From contig JAPTVL010000230.1 in assembly GCA_028065725.1 (NCBI GenBank), positions 1-6,337 on the forward strand: DNA of 6,337 bases, given 5' to 3'. Shown here piece after piece: positions 6,124 to 6,337 of the stretch (position 1 is the first letter of the stretch; every line of letters starts with the position of its first letter). The notes beneath the pieces are model-generated. The model had not been told where the DNA came from, made no database searches, and worked only from the letters and a program-made list of their open reading frames with translations. The position numbers and the translations under genes are program-made. This stretch comes from Betaproteobacteria bacterium (lineage in GTDB: Bacteria; Pseudomonadota; Gammaproteobacteria; Burkholderiales; Rhodocyclaceae).

Positions 6124-6337
6124 GGCCGTCCTGCAACCGGAATTGCCTGGATGATATCGCTCACATAAATCCATCCCGCCTCGGCTTGGCCAGTGCGGGC
6201 GGCGCGCCCGATGATGTCCACCAGCTCGTCCACTTGGACATCCTCGCAGATCAACTCCAACTTGGATTCGTTGATGACCGCCTCGGCCAAATCGATGGAA
6301 TAGTGTTGTTCCTTGGCGTCCACCGCCTTCAGCAGGC
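6120..6337 (-). CDS. PII-like signalling protein of the metal-efflux-associated type, C-terminal part
   Basis: The last 71 codons are visible; the start lies beyond the window, and the whole protein should be about 100-115 residues. The segment covers the region from the end of the T-loop to the C-terminus. KLELICEDVQVDELVDII matches the PII beta-alpha core, and GRAARTGQAEAGWIYVSDI corresponds to the TGKIGDGKIF stretch of GlnB/GlnK. The classical Gly-Asp-Gly-Lys and the C-terminal RIRTGE motif are absent, replaced by AEAGW and IPVAGRP. That pattern is seen in PII relatives encoded beside CusA/CzcA pumps and not in nitrogen-control proteins. PII proteins are trimers that bind small effectors and regulate a partner protein; the ligand here cannot be deduced. 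The stop codon is the first triplet of a 17-bp repeat, so the natural C-terminus may have been altered. Confidence 0.85.
   Translation of the reverse strand, partial: LLKAVDAKEQHYSIDLAEAVINESKLELICEDVQVDELVDIIGRAARTGQAEAGWIYVSDIIQAIPVAGRP

Noticed and set aside
1..6337. CRISPR array, tRNA or rRNA genes
   Set aside because: No regularly spaced repeats, cloverleaf-like sequences or rRNA-like stretches were seen on either strand.

Overview
The window comes from a bacterial chromosome or plasmid, most probably of a Gram-negative Pseudomonadota (beta- or gammaproteobacterium). The efflux system has a periplasmic adaptor, and remnants of an HME-type RND pump and a metal P-type ATPase flank it; both fit a two-membrane cell. 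The efflux genes are GC-rich (for example 41 of 60 bases in 4741-4800). The left-edge intergenic DNA is AT-rich (34 G/C of 90 bases in 41-130). Species cannot be named from the sequence alone. All credible genes are on the minus strand, so the window reads right to left.

Right edge (6337 to 6000): the C-terminal 71 codons of a PII-like protein of the type found beside heavy-metal efflux pumps. Its stop codon overlaps the start of a 40-codon ORF that carries the last ~35 residues of a heavy-metal P-type ATPase; the rest of that ATPase is missing. Centre (5998 to 602): an intact four-gene operon for a YbhG-YbhF-YbhS-YbhR-type exporter: HlyD-family adaptor, tandem-ATPase protein, and two ABC-2 permeases. 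Successive genes overlap by 22, 4 and 4 bases, so they are very likely co-transcribed and translationally coupled. Left (601 to 1): about 120 bp with two stem-loops, the second resembling a terminator. Then comes an internal fragment of a CusA/CzcA-family RND pump, then AT-rich DNA with a strong sigma70-like promoter firing into a gene that starts 31 bp from the edge.

The two ABC-2 permeases should form the transmembrane pore, driven by the dual ATPase, with the adaptor linking them to an outer-membrane channel encoded elsewhere. The substrate cannot be read from the sequence. The metal-resistance neighbours make a metal or general toxic-compound role reasonable, but that is inference.

The most unusual signal is a perfect 17-bp direct repeat at 135-151 and 6106-6122. 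Each copy sits exactly where gene homology breaks off: the CusA fragment ends at one copy, while the PII stop and the P-ATPase tail meet at the other. The ~6 kb exporter segment between them therefore looks like a module placed by recombination at a short, near-palindromic site.
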